NCBI GenBank assembly: GCA_034509735.1
Contig: JACGWO010000012.1
Coordinates: 4,216,001 to 4,280,000 of the forward strand
Length of the DNA stretch: 64,000 nucleotides
DNA from: Sesamum alatum
Lineage: Eukaryota > Streptophyta > Magnoliopsida > Lamiales > Pedaliaceae
Direction: 5' to 3'
The number at the start of each line of letters is the position of its first letter. Position 1 is the first letter of the stretch. Positions 29,331-41,460 of the stretch are shown here, piece by piece. The position numbers and the translations under genes were made by a program. The notes under the pieces were generated by a model. That model was not told the origin of the DNA. It ran no database searches and saw only the letters and a program-made list of their open reading frames with translations.

Positions 29331-29524
29331 AACTGGTGAGAGTTTTTTTTTTCCTGGTAAAAATGTAGGGAAAGATGGTCTTATTTTCAATGTGATCATA
29401 GAAGTTTTCCACCACTGTAAAATGACGGTTTTAGTTCATAGCTACTATATATCCTAAAATTGAATCTGCTATCACCACTCCATTTAAATATAAAGTGGAG
29501 TGAAGTCGATTCTTGTAATTAAGT

Positions 29525-30050
29525 TAGGCTTAAATATATTTCTGGTCCTGTAATTTTAATATTTTAATATTTTTATCTTTTATGTTTAGGGTTGTAAAAT
29601 AGTTTTGTAATCTTTTGAAATTTCGTGATTTTGATTCTTTTGGTGTCGGATTTGACAAAAGTTGCTGGAATAAATCATGTATCCCTCACGAATTTTGATA
29701 TTTTTATCCTTTATATTTTTAGGGGTTGCAAAAGAGTTCTGTAATTTTTTTATATGTCGTAATTTTGATCCTTGTAGTACCAGATTTTGCAAAAGTTGCC
29801 GAAATATTAAATAGTGTGCCACATTATTTTTTCTTTTAATTTTTCGCCCATATTGGAAAAAACGAACCAATCAAAACAAAAGCCACAATTTAAATGAACA
29901 ACGTCAAGCGCACATGATTTATTCTAACGACTTTTGTAAAATTCGGCACCTGAAGGTCCAAAATTACAAAATGTCAAAAAATTACACGACTCTTTTATAA
30001 TTCTAAAAAAAATAAAAGATAAAAATACTAAAATATTAAAATTACAGGAC

Positions 30051-30060
<10 letters not shown>
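29525..30060. mobile_element. Foldback element with a duplicated left arm
   Basis: Two tandem, diverged copies of the left arm (29540-29680 and 29690-29810, each 'tttttatc.ttta', 'gtaatttt', 'gattttgcaaaagttgc') face one right arm at 29925-30050 ('gacttttgtaaaattcggcacc', 'attacaggaccaaaa'). It ends next to an (AT)n tract at 30055-30082. Confidence 0.65.
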
Positions 30061-30085
<25 letters not shown>

Positions 30086-30339
30086 CCATTAAGTTATCAT
30101 CGAGATTTTTCATATATGGGTTGGTATGGTATCCCCCAATTAAAAGGTACATATCGGAAGGATAATTTATTTTGAAATCACCAATTTAGGTCATAGCTAC
30201 TATTCTAAAAGTGAAATTGTTATCACAAATATAAAGTGGACTGAAACCAATCCTTATAATCAAATTATGAGTTTTGCGACATCATATTCCCCCTACCCCC
30301 AAAAAAAAATAATTAAAATGTACATATCAAAGGACAATC

Positions 30340-30800
30340 TTGTTCTGAGCGTGATCCAGGGTCTAAGGTCGTTGGTCGTCTATGATGTCTCCGGGGTAGT
30401 TTGGGACTTGAGAAAAGAAAATTGTTAGGCTTGGTGGGAGGTCCCCAACTAAGGCCCTCCGATGTTTAAGTCAGTAACTAGGTTGAATCAGAAGGATGCG
30501 ATCTCCGTAGTATTTAAAGCTGGTGTAATAAAATGTCATACCTTAAATATTGTCTGAAAGAAGTATTTATAGGGCTAAAATTCGCCCATTTGCTCTCTGC
30601 CAGATGTCTCGTCAATCTGAATTCCTCAGGAAATCCAACGGCTCCTATTTGATGAGTTGCCTTGATTGGGTTGCCCAAATTTGTGTCGGGTCATATGACC
30701 CGGCCGAGTAAGAATATGGGTCTGTCCAATTTGTAATTTTAAGCCTACTTATGGAGTAATTTCGTCATTCTTTAATGTGCCATTATTATACCTATCAGAG
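30340..30800 (-). mobile_element. Probable LTR relic (gypsy-like), minus orientation
   Basis: A less AT-rich block with 'ccctccgatgtttaagtcagtaa' and 'agtatttatagggc', words common in plant gypsy LTRs read backwards. Neither a partner LTR nor a target duplication was found. The call rests on general resemblance. Confidence 0.4.
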
Positions 30801-31254
30801 CGTAATCATCTGAGTCCTCCATCACTGTAAAATGTCCAATTTAATTCATAACTATTATCCTAAATGAATCTATTATCACATCTCAATCCACTTTAAATGC
30901 AGAGTAACTAAATCCGATCTTTATAACCAAGTCATAAATTCACGTCTTATTACGCCTCTAAGTTTATATTTAAATCGATTTGATTTTATAACATAAAATT
31001 TAACTCATTTTTAACTTAAAGAGTACAATTCCAATGGTGGGTTGGTGAGATGATCACTAGCACATATATTTTTCTTCAAATTATATATATATATATATGA
31101 TGATATATAATATTAATTAATTAGAAATTTAAGAATCTTTTCTCCAATGTTGCTACTTCATTTACTTTTTCTTTCAATTTTGTGATGGGGGTATGACTGT
31201 TCTTTTACTAATTTAATGGTGAAATATCTAGTGCGTCGTTTGGAACTAGACATG

Positions 31255-31465
31255 TTTTAATTAATGATGTCTTAACTTAATGGTTAAGATTGATGTCCCA
31301 TGAACAAATTTGAGATCATCGGACATACAGTTGTTTGTCTCACATTATGTGAATTTATTGTAGTTTGTTTTATAATATTTAATTATATTGATGTATTGCT
31401 CGGATCGATGTATTTATTTATTAAAATATTGATATAATCATATAATTATTAAAAAAAACTCCAAT
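31255..31465 (+). mobile_element. Possible SINE relic
   Basis: 'taacttaatggttaaga' and 'tttgagatcatc' lie about 35 bp apart and resemble degenerate A and B boxes. The following T/A-rich body ('tatgtgaatttattgtag', 'attatattgatgtattgctcgg') recurs at 32935-32990, 52500-52560 and 52850-52930. No target duplication was found. Confidence 0.4.
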
Positions 31466-31701
31466 AATCATATAATTATGCTTTATTAAGAAATTAAAGA
31501 ATGAATCGAAGTTATATACTAGATAGTGGAAGTGTCCAAAACTAATGTATAGCGACAACTTATGCGATTACAGCGATTTTACAAATCTTTAATTATTGCT
31601 AGTGATAATTTTTATGTATTAATTGTCAGTATAAAATTATGAAATCATTGTATTATTATTATTATTATTATAAATAAACTGAATTTTATTCATTTCAATT
31701 T

Positions 31702-32098
31702 TGATGCGGTATGTGATTCGATCTGTGTCTCATTGTGCGAGGTATTGTCCGTTTTGGCTTTAGTCTCACAAAGTGGAGCAACACGATTTATTCTATTAAG
31801 GCACTTGGCAGGGAAATGAGACTTTGGGACTTATAAGTTGCTCAAACTCCTCGTTTGCAATCGATGTGGACAGCTTGCCATGAGGGGCTTACGACGGACA
31901 CATGGCCTCATTCCTACAGACGGTGTCAAATGATGTGATATGCAACTCGACCAGTGCCCGTTGTGCTAGGTATTATCCGCTAAGATCTCCTCCCTTGAGG
32001 TACCTTTTCAGGACACAATCGTACGTGAGGATTTAAACAAAGTTAGAACAAACAATATATTGCACAATGGGACACCAATCGAGATGCATGCTACATCA
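31702..32098. mobile_element. Rearranged palindromic TRIM derivative with 5-bp target duplication
   Basis: From left to right there is a full minus-oriented LTR (31702 to about 31890), the minus-oriented internal segment with its primer-binding-site word (about 31890-31953), the end of another minus LTR (to about 32000), and then the second half of an LTR in plus orientation ending ctacatca at 32098. Both outer termini are therefore LTR 3' ends facing outward. The identical word aattt flanks the whole unit (31697-31701 and 32099-32103). No protein is encoded. Confidence 0.7.
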
Positions 32099-32179
32099 AA
32101 TTTAATTCGAATTCCTTAAACATTGATAAAATCTAGTCCCTATAAGTGAAAGATATCCATACATTATTATTTATTTCTC

Positions 32180-32457
32180 GGGATAATTACATTTATACCC
32201 CCTGACTTATAGTCTATTTACACAAATCATTCCTGCCTTTTGCATAATTACAAAAACACCCTTGATAGCCAAAAAATAGGGGTAGTTTTTGTAATAATGT
32301 CGATACTTTTGAGGGGTGTAAGTGTAATTTTAAAAAAAAATAGGGATGGTTTGTATAAATGATGCTTACATTCTAATGAGTGTGTGTAATTATTCAAAAG
32401 ACAATAATAATTTATATAAACAGACCATAGGTCAAGGAGTATAAACGTAATTATCCC
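32180..32457. mobile_element. TIR MITE, 278 bp, 9-bp target duplication (8/9)
   Basis: Starts GGGATAATTACATTTATACC and ends ACGTAATTATCCC; the terminal repeats extend about 50 bp. Flanks are ttatttctc (32171-32179) and ttatttctt (32458-32466). A related element is at 51969. Confidence 0.82.
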
Positions 32458-32466
32458 TTATTTCTT

Positions 32467-33321
32467 ACTTTCATAAAAGTGAAGTTCACAAGACACAACC
32501 TCCACTGTCCTGCTCCAGAATCTCCAAACTTACCTGTCTGTTTCACACTAATCAAAAAAATATTACAGTCTGTTTATATTATTAATTACATTAATATTAT
32601 ATGCATAATTAAACATTTGTAATTAGTTAATTTATTTATTTTTTTGTTTATTAAATACTTCTTCCCTCCCAAAAGAACAATATACAAGTTGGGTGCATTT
32701 TAATATTAATGCATATTCCGAATCTATTATTTTGTTGCTGACATGTTCAAGAATTCTTATTTTCATTTATTTATTTTGCAAGATGGCAAAAAGAAAAGGC
32801 CAATTCTTCCACTAGTCTCTATGTATATATGAACTAAAATTATTTTATTTTATTATTTATTGAGTCAAGTTGTAAATTAAAATTGAGAGGTTGATAATTA
32901 TAAAAATTGTCTAATGAGTATTATTCTTAGTTATATTGATGTATTTATCGAATATATTAATATTGATTGAATCGATTCATTGCATGATTTATTTCTTCAA
33001 AAAGAATATATATATATATATATCATTTCTCATTATATAAAAATTAAATTATTCAACTAAATAGTAGCAGTTATATATTAATGGCAAAATAATTACATGG
33101 ATTTTTTTATTATTTTTTTTCTTAATCACCAAACCCTAATTTCTAGATGGATGATTAGGTGATCAATAAGTCTTAAACAATTCAAAATTATAGAAGTAAT
33201 TAAGTCAATGTGAAAAGTCAAGAAGCAAAGATGTGTTTGGTGGCATGGCCAAATAATCAACAACAATTAGGTAATTTCCCAAATCGCAACATGTGAAGTT
33301 TGATTAGATTATTCACAAAGC
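32467..33321. other. Intergenic sequence, nothing clear
   Basis: No genes. The stretch 32870-33000 shares its T/A-rich body with the possible SINE at 31255. Confidence 0.4.
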
Positions 33322-33333
33322 TGTTGGAACTTA

Positions 33334-33577
33334 CCGATGATTCCAAGCACGAGTGGTGAGGTTGAGGTCTCACAATTAAGAGGTTGTGGGTTCGATATCT
33401 ACGAATGTATATATTTCTTTGATTGGTGTTGGTAGATATGGATTTGTTATTATACTGTAGACTGAATAGATGTTGTTATATTGTGCACTGAATATTATAA
33501 TAGCAATTGATCACTTTAGAAACATTGTTGTACTTTCAAATTAATAGTTTATCGCTCATTATCAAGAAAAAAGAAGT
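33334..33577 (+). mobile_element. tRNA-derived SINE (second family), 12-bp target duplication
   Basis: Starts near 'ccgatgattccaagcacgag'. The A-box-like 'cgagtggtgaggttgagg' is followed by the B box 'gggttcgatatc' and a body ('agactgaatagatgttgtta', 'tttatcgctcattatcaag'). Flanks are the identical 12-mer tgttggaactta at 33322-33333 and 33578-33589. A minus-strand copy is at 37755-38032. Confidence 0.82.
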
Positions 33578-33639
33578 TGTTGGAACTTATATATATATAT
33601 ATATATATATATTGACATCCAATCGAAGTTACGTAATAC

Positions 33640-33870
33640 AACTGCTCGGATAATTTCAATTTTGATCTCCTAAATTAGTTACTAAATCAAGCTCGTTACA
33701 TCATATTCTAATCTCGCCAATTTTGGTCTCCAAATTTTCTTGATCAAAGTCAGTCCTCCTCGTTGACCGTCTAAACTCACCGAGAGACGGCACAATATGC
33801 CATAGACGATAGAGGTGTCAAAACTGATTTAGTAACTAACTTAGGTAAAAATTATCCCATATTAGTAATG
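33640..33870. mobile_element. Small foldback element
   Basis: 'ggataatttcaattttgatctcc' and 'aattagttactaaatca' on the left are inverted at the right end ('tgatttagtaactaactta', 'aaaaattatcc'). The centre is slightly GC-rich ('gttgaccgtctaaactcaccgagagacgg'). Confidence 0.6.
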
Positions 33871-34099
33871 ACCTTTTATTTTGCCTTTACTAACATTTTT
33901 TTCCCTCCAAAATGTGTTTAATTGGATTTATTCAAAGAATTATAGATGATTAGAAAACTATACTATAAATAAATAGGTAATTAATTTCCTTTTTTATCAT
34001 TGCATAAATGTAACTCATTAGAGTTTTACTCTTTATTTCAACGCTACTTTATGTTTTTTACTAATGTAATTAATGCACAAATTATTAAAATAACAACAA

Positions 34100-34560
34100 T
34101 AAGTGAAAATAACACTTTTCGTTCTGTAACGTAGATTTTTTTCACTTTTGATCTTAATGATTATGAAATTTTCACTTTTGGTCCCGTGACTTCTAAAAAA
34201 TAGCACTTTTGATCCCATGTCATCTTTCCATTAACTTTTTTAACAGAAAACACCACGTGCTTAGCATGTGGCCATTAGAGCCTTTACACTTTTGATCCAG
34301 TATGTTATGGGATTCTCACTTTTGGTCCCATATGTTATGAAATTTTAACTTTTGGTCCTATAACTTTTAAAAAGTAACACTTTTGGTTCCATGCACTTAA
34401 CGGCCGCGTGGCACTTTCTGTTAAATATCTAACGGAAAGTGTCATGGGATCGAAAGTGCTACTTTTTGAAAGTTACAGGACCAAAAGTAAAAATCCCGTA
34501 TGCAATGGGATCAAAAGTGGAAAGGCTCTAAGTTATGGGATAAAAAATACTATTTTCCCA
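34100..34560. mobile_element. Foldback element of the 'cacttttggtccc' group
   Basis: Repeats of 'cacttttgatcccat' on the left are inverted on the right ('atgggatcaaaagtg', 'acaggaccaaaag'). 'cacgtgcttagcatgtgg' lies inside, similar in kind to the 'cacgtgttcaatcacatg' of the palindrome at 57823. Ends are approximate. Confidence 0.65.
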
Positions 34561-35229
34561 CCGATAACATAAAAACCTTAGTTATATTTTTATTCAATAA
34601 TTACAAAAGTACGAAATGTACTATACATTGCGTATTCAATAGATTTAATATTTAATCCTTGTGTTTTGAAATTTTAAAACATTTCCCCGTCTGATCGATC
34701 GAGGTCCCCAGGGTAGATATTCAACGACGGACTCAGACATATTAAGCTATTTAGCTACTATTCTTTTAGAAATTCACAACAGTAATTAAAGTGAAAACAT
34801 GTTTATTTATATGTATTCTTATTGAAAATATATTGATTTGATATCATAGTCCAATATAAAACACAATCTTATTAACTAATTCAAACATATTCTCATTTTC
34901 ACACAAAAATCTATACAAAATTGAAAACACATATATGACACTGAATATTGAAAATGAAACATAAACAAATAAGTTGTTAGTCGCTCGTCTAGAAACTCAC
35001 AACAATCATATTATAAATAAAATTCAGTAGATATCATATAAATGACCTAAATAAGAATTTATCCATACTCAATATTGCAAAAATAATTAGAAAGATGGTT
35101 TTTTACATCCATTGTGAATCGAATTGAAAAACTTCCACAACCAATCAAGACATTATAAGTACCCCCACTTTAACAAGTTGGTTTTACCACTCTTTTTCTC
35201 ATGGCAAAAAAAATTGACTTTTCGTTACA
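34561..35229. other. Intergenic sequence, nothing recognised
   Basis: No supported gene or repeat. Confidence 0.4.
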
Positions 35230-35487
35230 TTATATATAAAATCACGATTAAATGAAATTAATGCAAAAATCTTAAATTTTTGCCACGATTCGTTAATATT
35301 TGCCAAGGTTTTTAACTATAGCCAAAATATTCGTCATGATTTTAGCCATGACTAATGTTTTGGTCACACTTGCAGAAACAACGCCTAATGACCGTTGCAA
35401 ACCCGTGATTAATTTGTATTCGCCATGATTTTTTTTTTTTTTACCATAATAATTAATCGTAGCGCAAAATTATATTTTTTCTAGTGT
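35230..35487. mobile_element. CACTA-like fragment, left end missing
   Basis: Shares 'gttttggtcacacttgcagaaacaacgcctaatgaccgttgc' and the end 'tattttttctagtg' with the element at 20116-20429. The CACTA left terminus was not found. Confidence 0.55.
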
Positions 35488-36343
35488 TTCAAATTTACGT
35501 ACAATATTTCCAATGTGCTCATACCACAAGCCGCCCTTAATTCATGTTCTCCCACTTTCATAGCACTTCACTCTGCATTTTGTCGTACTTATTTTTTCTC
35601 GAAGGTAGAAATTTCCACTCGCGAGCAAAATTCTGGTAAAATAAACTCTATTGATAATTACATTCCATTCGCCTTCGTTAGGAAAGAAAAAACAAATCCA
35701 AATATTTTAATAAAAATTCACATTCATTGAATTCCCTTTAAAGTACATAGATGGAATCTTTGACAATGACTAGAATGAAAGAGGTAATAATAGTGCATTT
35801 CACAAGTGGATCACAACATTAATATTATTTCTACATTGTTTTCTACGAATTCTTCAAATGATTTTGTAGATGTGTTTACTTTTTGTGTTGTTTCCACTTA
35901 TTTCAAAAAGTTGGGCCAACAAATCAACCCACTTGACAACTTTAAATGAAAAAAAAATCATAAACCACTCATGAAAAAAAGTATTACTTATTTCTTACAA
36001 GATTAGCACCACCCCAACATTGATTCTTGCATTAAATTATTATTACACATCAACAAACATTTTGTATGAGTTGTCTACCTAAGTTCGTAGTTACGGATTA
36101 CCCACTAATGAAATTGCAGACGTATTTAGATGTGAACTCTGGACCTGACTAGTGGAAGATATATTTTGATCATGTCATGAGATATTTATGTACTTTTACT
36201 TTTATCATAACCTTATCAGCAACATGACCTAAGATAAAATGGATAATGACTTACTCAAGTAATTGAATTCGACGTGTCAAATTATGCAGTTATGTAATTT
36301 TGAATTCAAATTTATATTATATATATATATATATAAACACATG
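35488..36343. other. Intergenic sequence, nothing recognised
   Basis: An open frame of 71 codons at 35515 has no recognisable domain and is treated as chance. Confidence 0.4.
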
Positions 36344-36770
36344 GGGTAAATTACAACTACTTTATAAAATTTTGCATAATTATGAATACTCCCTCATTGT
36401 TTGAAAAATGAAAAATATCCCCCTCAAATGAAAAATAGTTATGTAGTCCCTAGACCGTGAGGTAAAAATTACTATTTTACCCTTGCTAGATTTCTTTTAC
36501 TTCTAAAAAAACATTTGGAAAAATATTAAAAAAAATGAGGATTGGTAAACTAATTAATGCATAGGGAATATCAGTCCATAAACATATTTTAGAATTTTTT
36601 TAAAAAAATATATAAAATTATAAGTCGTAATTCAAAAGGACAATTCATCACAAAAATTGGATGAAAACGTAACGAATGCTAATGGAATGAGCTTGTTGGT
36701 AGACGGGCGTTAAAATCAGAAGAAATATTTATAATTTTTTAAAAAATAGAAAAATATTTATAATTTACCC
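36344..36770. mobile_element. TIR MITE, 'attacaaatac' family, 427 bp
   Basis: Starts GGGTAAATTACAACTAC and ends TATAATTTACCC. It was useful as the uninterrupted reference for the outer element at 14038. Flanked on both sides by (AT)n tracts, so the target duplication cannot be read. Confidence 0.72.
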
Positions 36771-37240
36771 TATATATATATATATATATATGTAAATAAC
36801 TTGACCATTTGGTTACTTTTGAGCCAAACTTTTAAATTGGAAATCAGCTTTGATACACTACTTTACGTGGAGTTTGCTCATCAATTAACTATTGTTTGTG
36901 CTTTACATATGATAATAATAAATATTGATCCTTCATCAAGAAAAATAATGCTAACATGCGGTGTGGAATACTCAACCAAAAAAGTTACAATCTTATTATT
37001 ACATAATAAATTATATGCAATTTTTCTAATATTAATTATAATAAATTATATGCAATATTAAAGAATTAAATTAAAAAAAAGTCAAAAAGAAAAAAAAAAC
37101 TATTTGAAAAAGATGCATACGACGAAGCAATTACTTAGACGCTCTCATGATTCGTTGGTCACTAATTATTGCCAGCAATCGCTTAATCTCAAATGTTAAA
37201 TAACACTACGTGTGTGTGTTTGTTTTTGTATGTATAATGA
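36771..37240. other. Intergenic sequence, nothing recognised
   Basis: Contains an (AT)n tract at 36772-36790 and an 86-codon open frame (36801-37061) without a recognisable domain. Confidence 0.4.
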
Positions 37241-37243
37241 ATG

Positions 37244-37247
<4 letters not shown>

Positions 37248-37320
<73 letters not shown>
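37248..37320 (+). repeat. (GA)n microsatellite, ~36 units
   Basis: An uninterrupted GA run of about 72 bp. It is a candidate length polymorphism. Confidence 0.97.
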
Positions 37321-37325
<5 letters not shown>

Positions 37326-37754
37326 TTGCTTTAAAGTTAATACAAGTTGTTAAGTGTGTAGCATGTAAAGCAATATAGTTTTGTTACATATAATTTGGTC
37401 AATACACAAAGAATAATGTTTGTTGAAGTTTGTTTGAATTTTATTATTATAGAGTTTAATTGAAATTGAACTTAATTATTTTAATTCTAAAATGACTTCA
37501 ACTCAAACGAGTTCTACTCAAACACAAATTGGATTAAATAATTTTATACGAGTATACAAATTACTTATATACAAATTTCAAAATCTATCAAATTAATAAA
37601 AAGAATGTACTTATGGTTAATTTGTTACGAGTAACGAATTAAAAATTTGATATCAATTTGATTATATTTGCCTTAATTTTTTTATTTTTAAAAAGAATGT
37701 ACATATGTTTAATTTCAAAATCTACTCAAGCTTCGATAGTCTGCCTCTGCCTTA

Positions 37755-38032
37755 TTTTTATTTTTATTTTATTTTTTATAATGAGCGATGAACTATTAAT
37801 TTCAAAGTACAATAATGTTTTTAAAGCATCAACTGTTATTACAATATTTAGTTTACAGTATAACAACATCTATTCAGTCCAAGTATAACATCTTTAGATC
37901 TACCAAAAACAATCAAATAAATAATACATGCATCCTATAAATTAAACAACTCTCTACACTCGTAGTACTTAAACCACGACATCTTAGTTGTGGAAACCTC
38001 AACCTCACCATTCGGACAAAAGATCATCGATA
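37755..38032 (-). mobile_element. SINE of the 33334 family, minus orientation
   Basis: The minus-strand sequence ('gaatggtgaggttgaggtt', 'actgaatagatgttgtta', 'agttcatcgctcatt') follows the plus copy at 33334-33577. Flanks cctctgcctta (37744-37754) and cctctgtctta (38033-38043) match at 10 of 11 bases. The B box is degenerate. Confidence 0.72.
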
Positions 38033-38043
38033 CCTCTGTCTTA

Positions 38044-38735
38044 ATTATACATATAGTATATTCTAGTATTGGTATATTCTGGAGATATCGGACGGGTGGA
38101 GATGAATATTGTTAACCAACTCCTAAGTTTTTTTTTTTTTGTTGACTAATTAAAATATTTAAGATTCAATTGTTTGGTGAAATATTTATTTTATTTTCTT
38201 GATTAGGATAATAATTTGATGAGCTTGTACTAGTTAGTTTCGTGCTTGTGGGTGGTTTGATTAATTAGTAGTGATACTGCTTTTTCTTTTTTAATCATCC
38301 ATCGATATTCTTTTTCTTTTTCTTTTTTGTCAACAAGGTAGTAAAATAATTATTGTATAATTTAGCATAATTATTTTTTGTTTCGGAATTATGGCATTGT
38401 GTAGAGGCATACAACAAATCGTGAAATTGGTCAGATCGATGAATCCAACTCAAATCACATAGCAATAAGTGTTTGTTTGGGTCTTGGTATTTTCATTTCA
38501 AATGCATTTTTCTTCAAATATAAGTTAGAAAATGTTTAGTTCTTAGAGATGGAGGAAATAAATAACTCCAGAAAAAAGACAAATGGGAGGTCCCACAATA
38601 AAAAGATCGAAGTCAAACTTATTAAATTGGTGTTGTGTGACAAATTAGTGAAATAATTCTAGTAAACGAATCGTAGCCATGTAATTGGAGTAGGTGGGGG
38701 GCAAAGTAGTACATCACCATTGCCTACCCTAAATA
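38044..38735. other. Intergenic sequence, nothing recognised
   Basis: No gene. The 5' part of an LTR may begin somewhere near 38600. Confidence 0.4.
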
Positions 38736-38949
38736 GCACGTATTCCTACCTGTATAAATGCACCCTCATTCTCTCATTTGAGGGGAGGATTCTGGCTTGG
38801 AGTAGCTCTAGTGTAATGTGTCAAATTGTGCTTATTCAATACAAATTTAGTCGATCTCGCTTTTAGTAACATCAACTTGGCGACGTCTGTGAGAAACACG
38901 ACGATTCGACATTCGAGAATGAACACTAGATCAAGGGCGAGAAACGACA

Positions 38950-39378
38950 ATGGGGCATAAGCAAGCTCGAGGGGATCTCCAAGCACGCACCCTAAGAAGA
39001 AATCCAACAACCACGCAAGTAGGAAGAGCAGGAGCAAGCTCCTCCTCCTCCTCCCATGCTCCAGCTCACACTCGAGACTCTTCGGCAGATGATCAAAGAC
39101 GCCGCACCACAAGCTGCGTTGAATGCAGTTGCCCAATATATCGCGGGGATGCCACGCTGCCAAGACCCTCTCGCTATCCTCACAGGGGTCTCGGAGCAGG
39201 TCTGACCCCTGTGAATAGCAAGCATAGTGCAAAAAACCAACAGGGAGGCGGACACCTCGAACAAGAAGTGGAAAGCAGATCTTCCCTAACAGAAGAGGAA
39301 CTGCCCCCACCAGCGCCAAGGGACGCACCACCAAAAGAGAGCGGATCCCTGAGAATGAACCAAGCGACAGCTAGGTAG
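38950..39378 (+). pseudogene. gag N-terminal reading frame of the gag-only element
   Basis: An ATG 75 bases after the primer-binding site opens a 142-codon frame rich in Arg, Ser and Pro (for example 'AGASSSSSSHAPAHT'). It has no domain of its own, as is usual for the N-terminal part of this gag group. It ends at a stop before the conserved gag core, which lies in other frames. Confidence 0.55.
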
Positions 39379-39479
39379 GCCAGTGTTGAAGGGACGAAAG
39401 GCCACCAGGCCCTAGCCTTAGTCGTGGCCCCCTAGGCAGAGTCCTTTTGCCACTCGCATCCTGGCAGAAACTATCCAGC

Positions 39480-40330
39480 CGGAATCAAGATCCCGAATCT
39501 CAGCGACTATGACAGGACTAAAGACCCGTAGGATCACTTAGATCGCTTTCTAGCGAAGGCAGATCTGTTAGATGTCATCGGCGCAACATACTGTAAGCTT
39601 TTCTAAACCACTCTAACCAGAAAAGCTATGACCTGGTTCAACCAATTGCCTATTGGAACAATAGACAACTTCAAACATTTCTCCTAGCGTTTCCTGCATC
39701 ACTTTGCAATAAACAAGAAGTATCCGAAAAACTGCATCATATTTATTCACGATAGTCCAGCGGGAACAGGAAAGCCTGTAAGAGTACGTACAAAGATTTT
39801 CTGAAGTAGTCTTGGAGGTCCCACATATCAACCCAGAACTTTTAGCGAGCATCATGCAGCAAAACTTGCTCATGGGAAGGTTTCGAGAATCTATATCTGG
39901 AAAGCCTCCGGCCATACTAGATGAACTTCTAGTGCGAGCAAAAAAATATATCCGGATCGAAAAAACTTCCGGCATAAGAAACGAGAATAGCCAAAGAGAT
40001 CGGAAGCATGTGTCGTCCTCTGAATTAACCTGGTATACTCCGCTGATAGCACCTCGTGCCGAGATTCTCACCGCGGCAGAGCAACAAGGAATAGTTCAAT
40101 GGCTCCTTCGAATGAGGGAAGATCCCAAAAGGATGAAGTCTAGCAAATATTGCCTTTTTCATAAAGATCACGGCCACGGACATAAGATTGGTTCCACTTG
40201 AAAAATAAAATAGAGAAACTGATCCAATGCGGATATCTGAAGGAGTACGTGGATCACAACAATCCACCTCGGTTAGAAACTTTGGGACCACCGCAAGAGG
40301 GACGTAGGAAGAAAGTAAGACGGTAAAACT
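39480..40330 (+). pseudogene. Ty3/gypsy-type gag core (Retrotrans_gag), frameshifted
   Basis: Across several frames I can read the family words 'DHLDRFLAKADLLDV', 'KAMTWFNQLP' and, in the open part 39812-40201, 'VPHINPELLASIMQQNL', 'GKPPAILDELLVRAKKYI' and 'KYCLFHKDHGH'. These are typical of plant gypsy gag. The frame is broken at least twice before 39812, and the zinc-finger end is changed, so no gag can be made. The element would in any case depend on pol supplied elsewhere. Confidence 0.78.
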
Positions 40331-40684
40331 CTCTCAGGTACATGACCCCAAGACAACAAAGTGGGAAGGCTTGTTGAGTTTTGAGAGCAATCAGGACGTT
40401 GCTTAAAATCTACAAAAGCTGGAGGGGAAGAGGTTCTTGAAACTTGGAGTAGCTATTAGAAGAGTTTCTATAAAGTATCATATAACATGTCAAAACACCC
40501 AAAATTCAATGGATTAATAAATTATAACTTGATTATCGCTAAGTCTCTTTTATCTCTTATTTATATCTTGTGCTCTCCTACAATTCAATTATTTCCCCAC
40601 CAGGGAATCCTAAAAAAGAGCGACGTACAAAGGCCTACAACACAAAGGGCCCCATGAATTACCTCCTGTTGGACGTGTAAAGCA

Positions 40685-41060
40685 ACACCTAAAAAATGAT
40701 CAAAGGAACTCCTACGAAGTTCTCAAAATATTCGACTAAAGGAACTCTTAAATAGTTCCCAAGCAATGACCAAAAAATGTGGTAAAAGGAACTCCTACGA
40801 AGTTCCCAAAATATTCGACTAAAGAAACTCTTAAAATGTTCCCAAGCGATGACCAAAAATGTGGTGAAAGGAACTCCTACGAAGTTCTCAAAATATTCGA
40901 CTAACGGAACTCCTAAAAAGTTCCAAGCGACGCCCAAAAAATGGTCAACGAAACTCCTACGAAGTTTCCAAAATATTCGACTAAAGGAACTCCTACGAAG
41001 TTCCAAGTGACGTCCAAAATATGATCAAAGGAACTCCTGAAGTTCCTAGAAATTCAACAT
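40685..41060 (+). repeat. ~81-bp minisatellite, about 4.5 units
   Basis: Each unit reads roughly 'aaaaaatg.tcaaaggaactcctacgaagttc', 'aaaatattcgactaa', 'ggaactc' and 'agttcccaagcgatgacc'. Within a unit the word 'ggaactcctacgaagttcc' is itself partly palindromic and half-repeated. It lies between gag and the 3' LTR. Confidence 0.85.
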
Positions 41061-41460
41061 ATTGCATGGCGACGTGATACAATGTGACATGACGTGACGC
41101 TACGAGACGCGATACAATGACTCATCGCAAATTCAATATGACACGTCTCGAGGCGATGCAACTCAACATGATGCGACAAGACGCGATACAATTCAACATG
41201 ACGCATCACAACTTGATACAATTCGACATGATGCGCCGCAAATTCAACATGACGCATCGCGACGCGATACAATGACCCATCGCAAATTTAACATGATGCG
41301 TCGCGGGCCGATGCGATTAGACGCTACACGATAAAATGAAGCGTCGCAAATTCAACATGACGCATCACGACGCGATACAATTGGACATGACGCATCGTAT
41401 GTTCAGCATGTTGCGTCGTGACGCAATGCAATTCGACATGACGAGACACAATCGCAAATA
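41061..41460 (+). repeat. Short-unit CpG-rich minisatellite (~35-40 bp units)
   Basis: Degenerate tandem units of the type 'cgcaaattcaacatgacgcat' plus 'cgacgcgatacaatt', about ten copies, strikingly rich in CG dinucleotides relative to its surroundings. The open frames in it (for example 41054-41272 on the minus strand) simply reflect the repeat. Confidence 0.82.

Noticed and set aside
38774..39334. 186-codon open frame on the minus strand
   Set aside because: It lies antisense to the gag N-terminal frame and LTR end, has no recognisable domain, and spans the primer-binding site.
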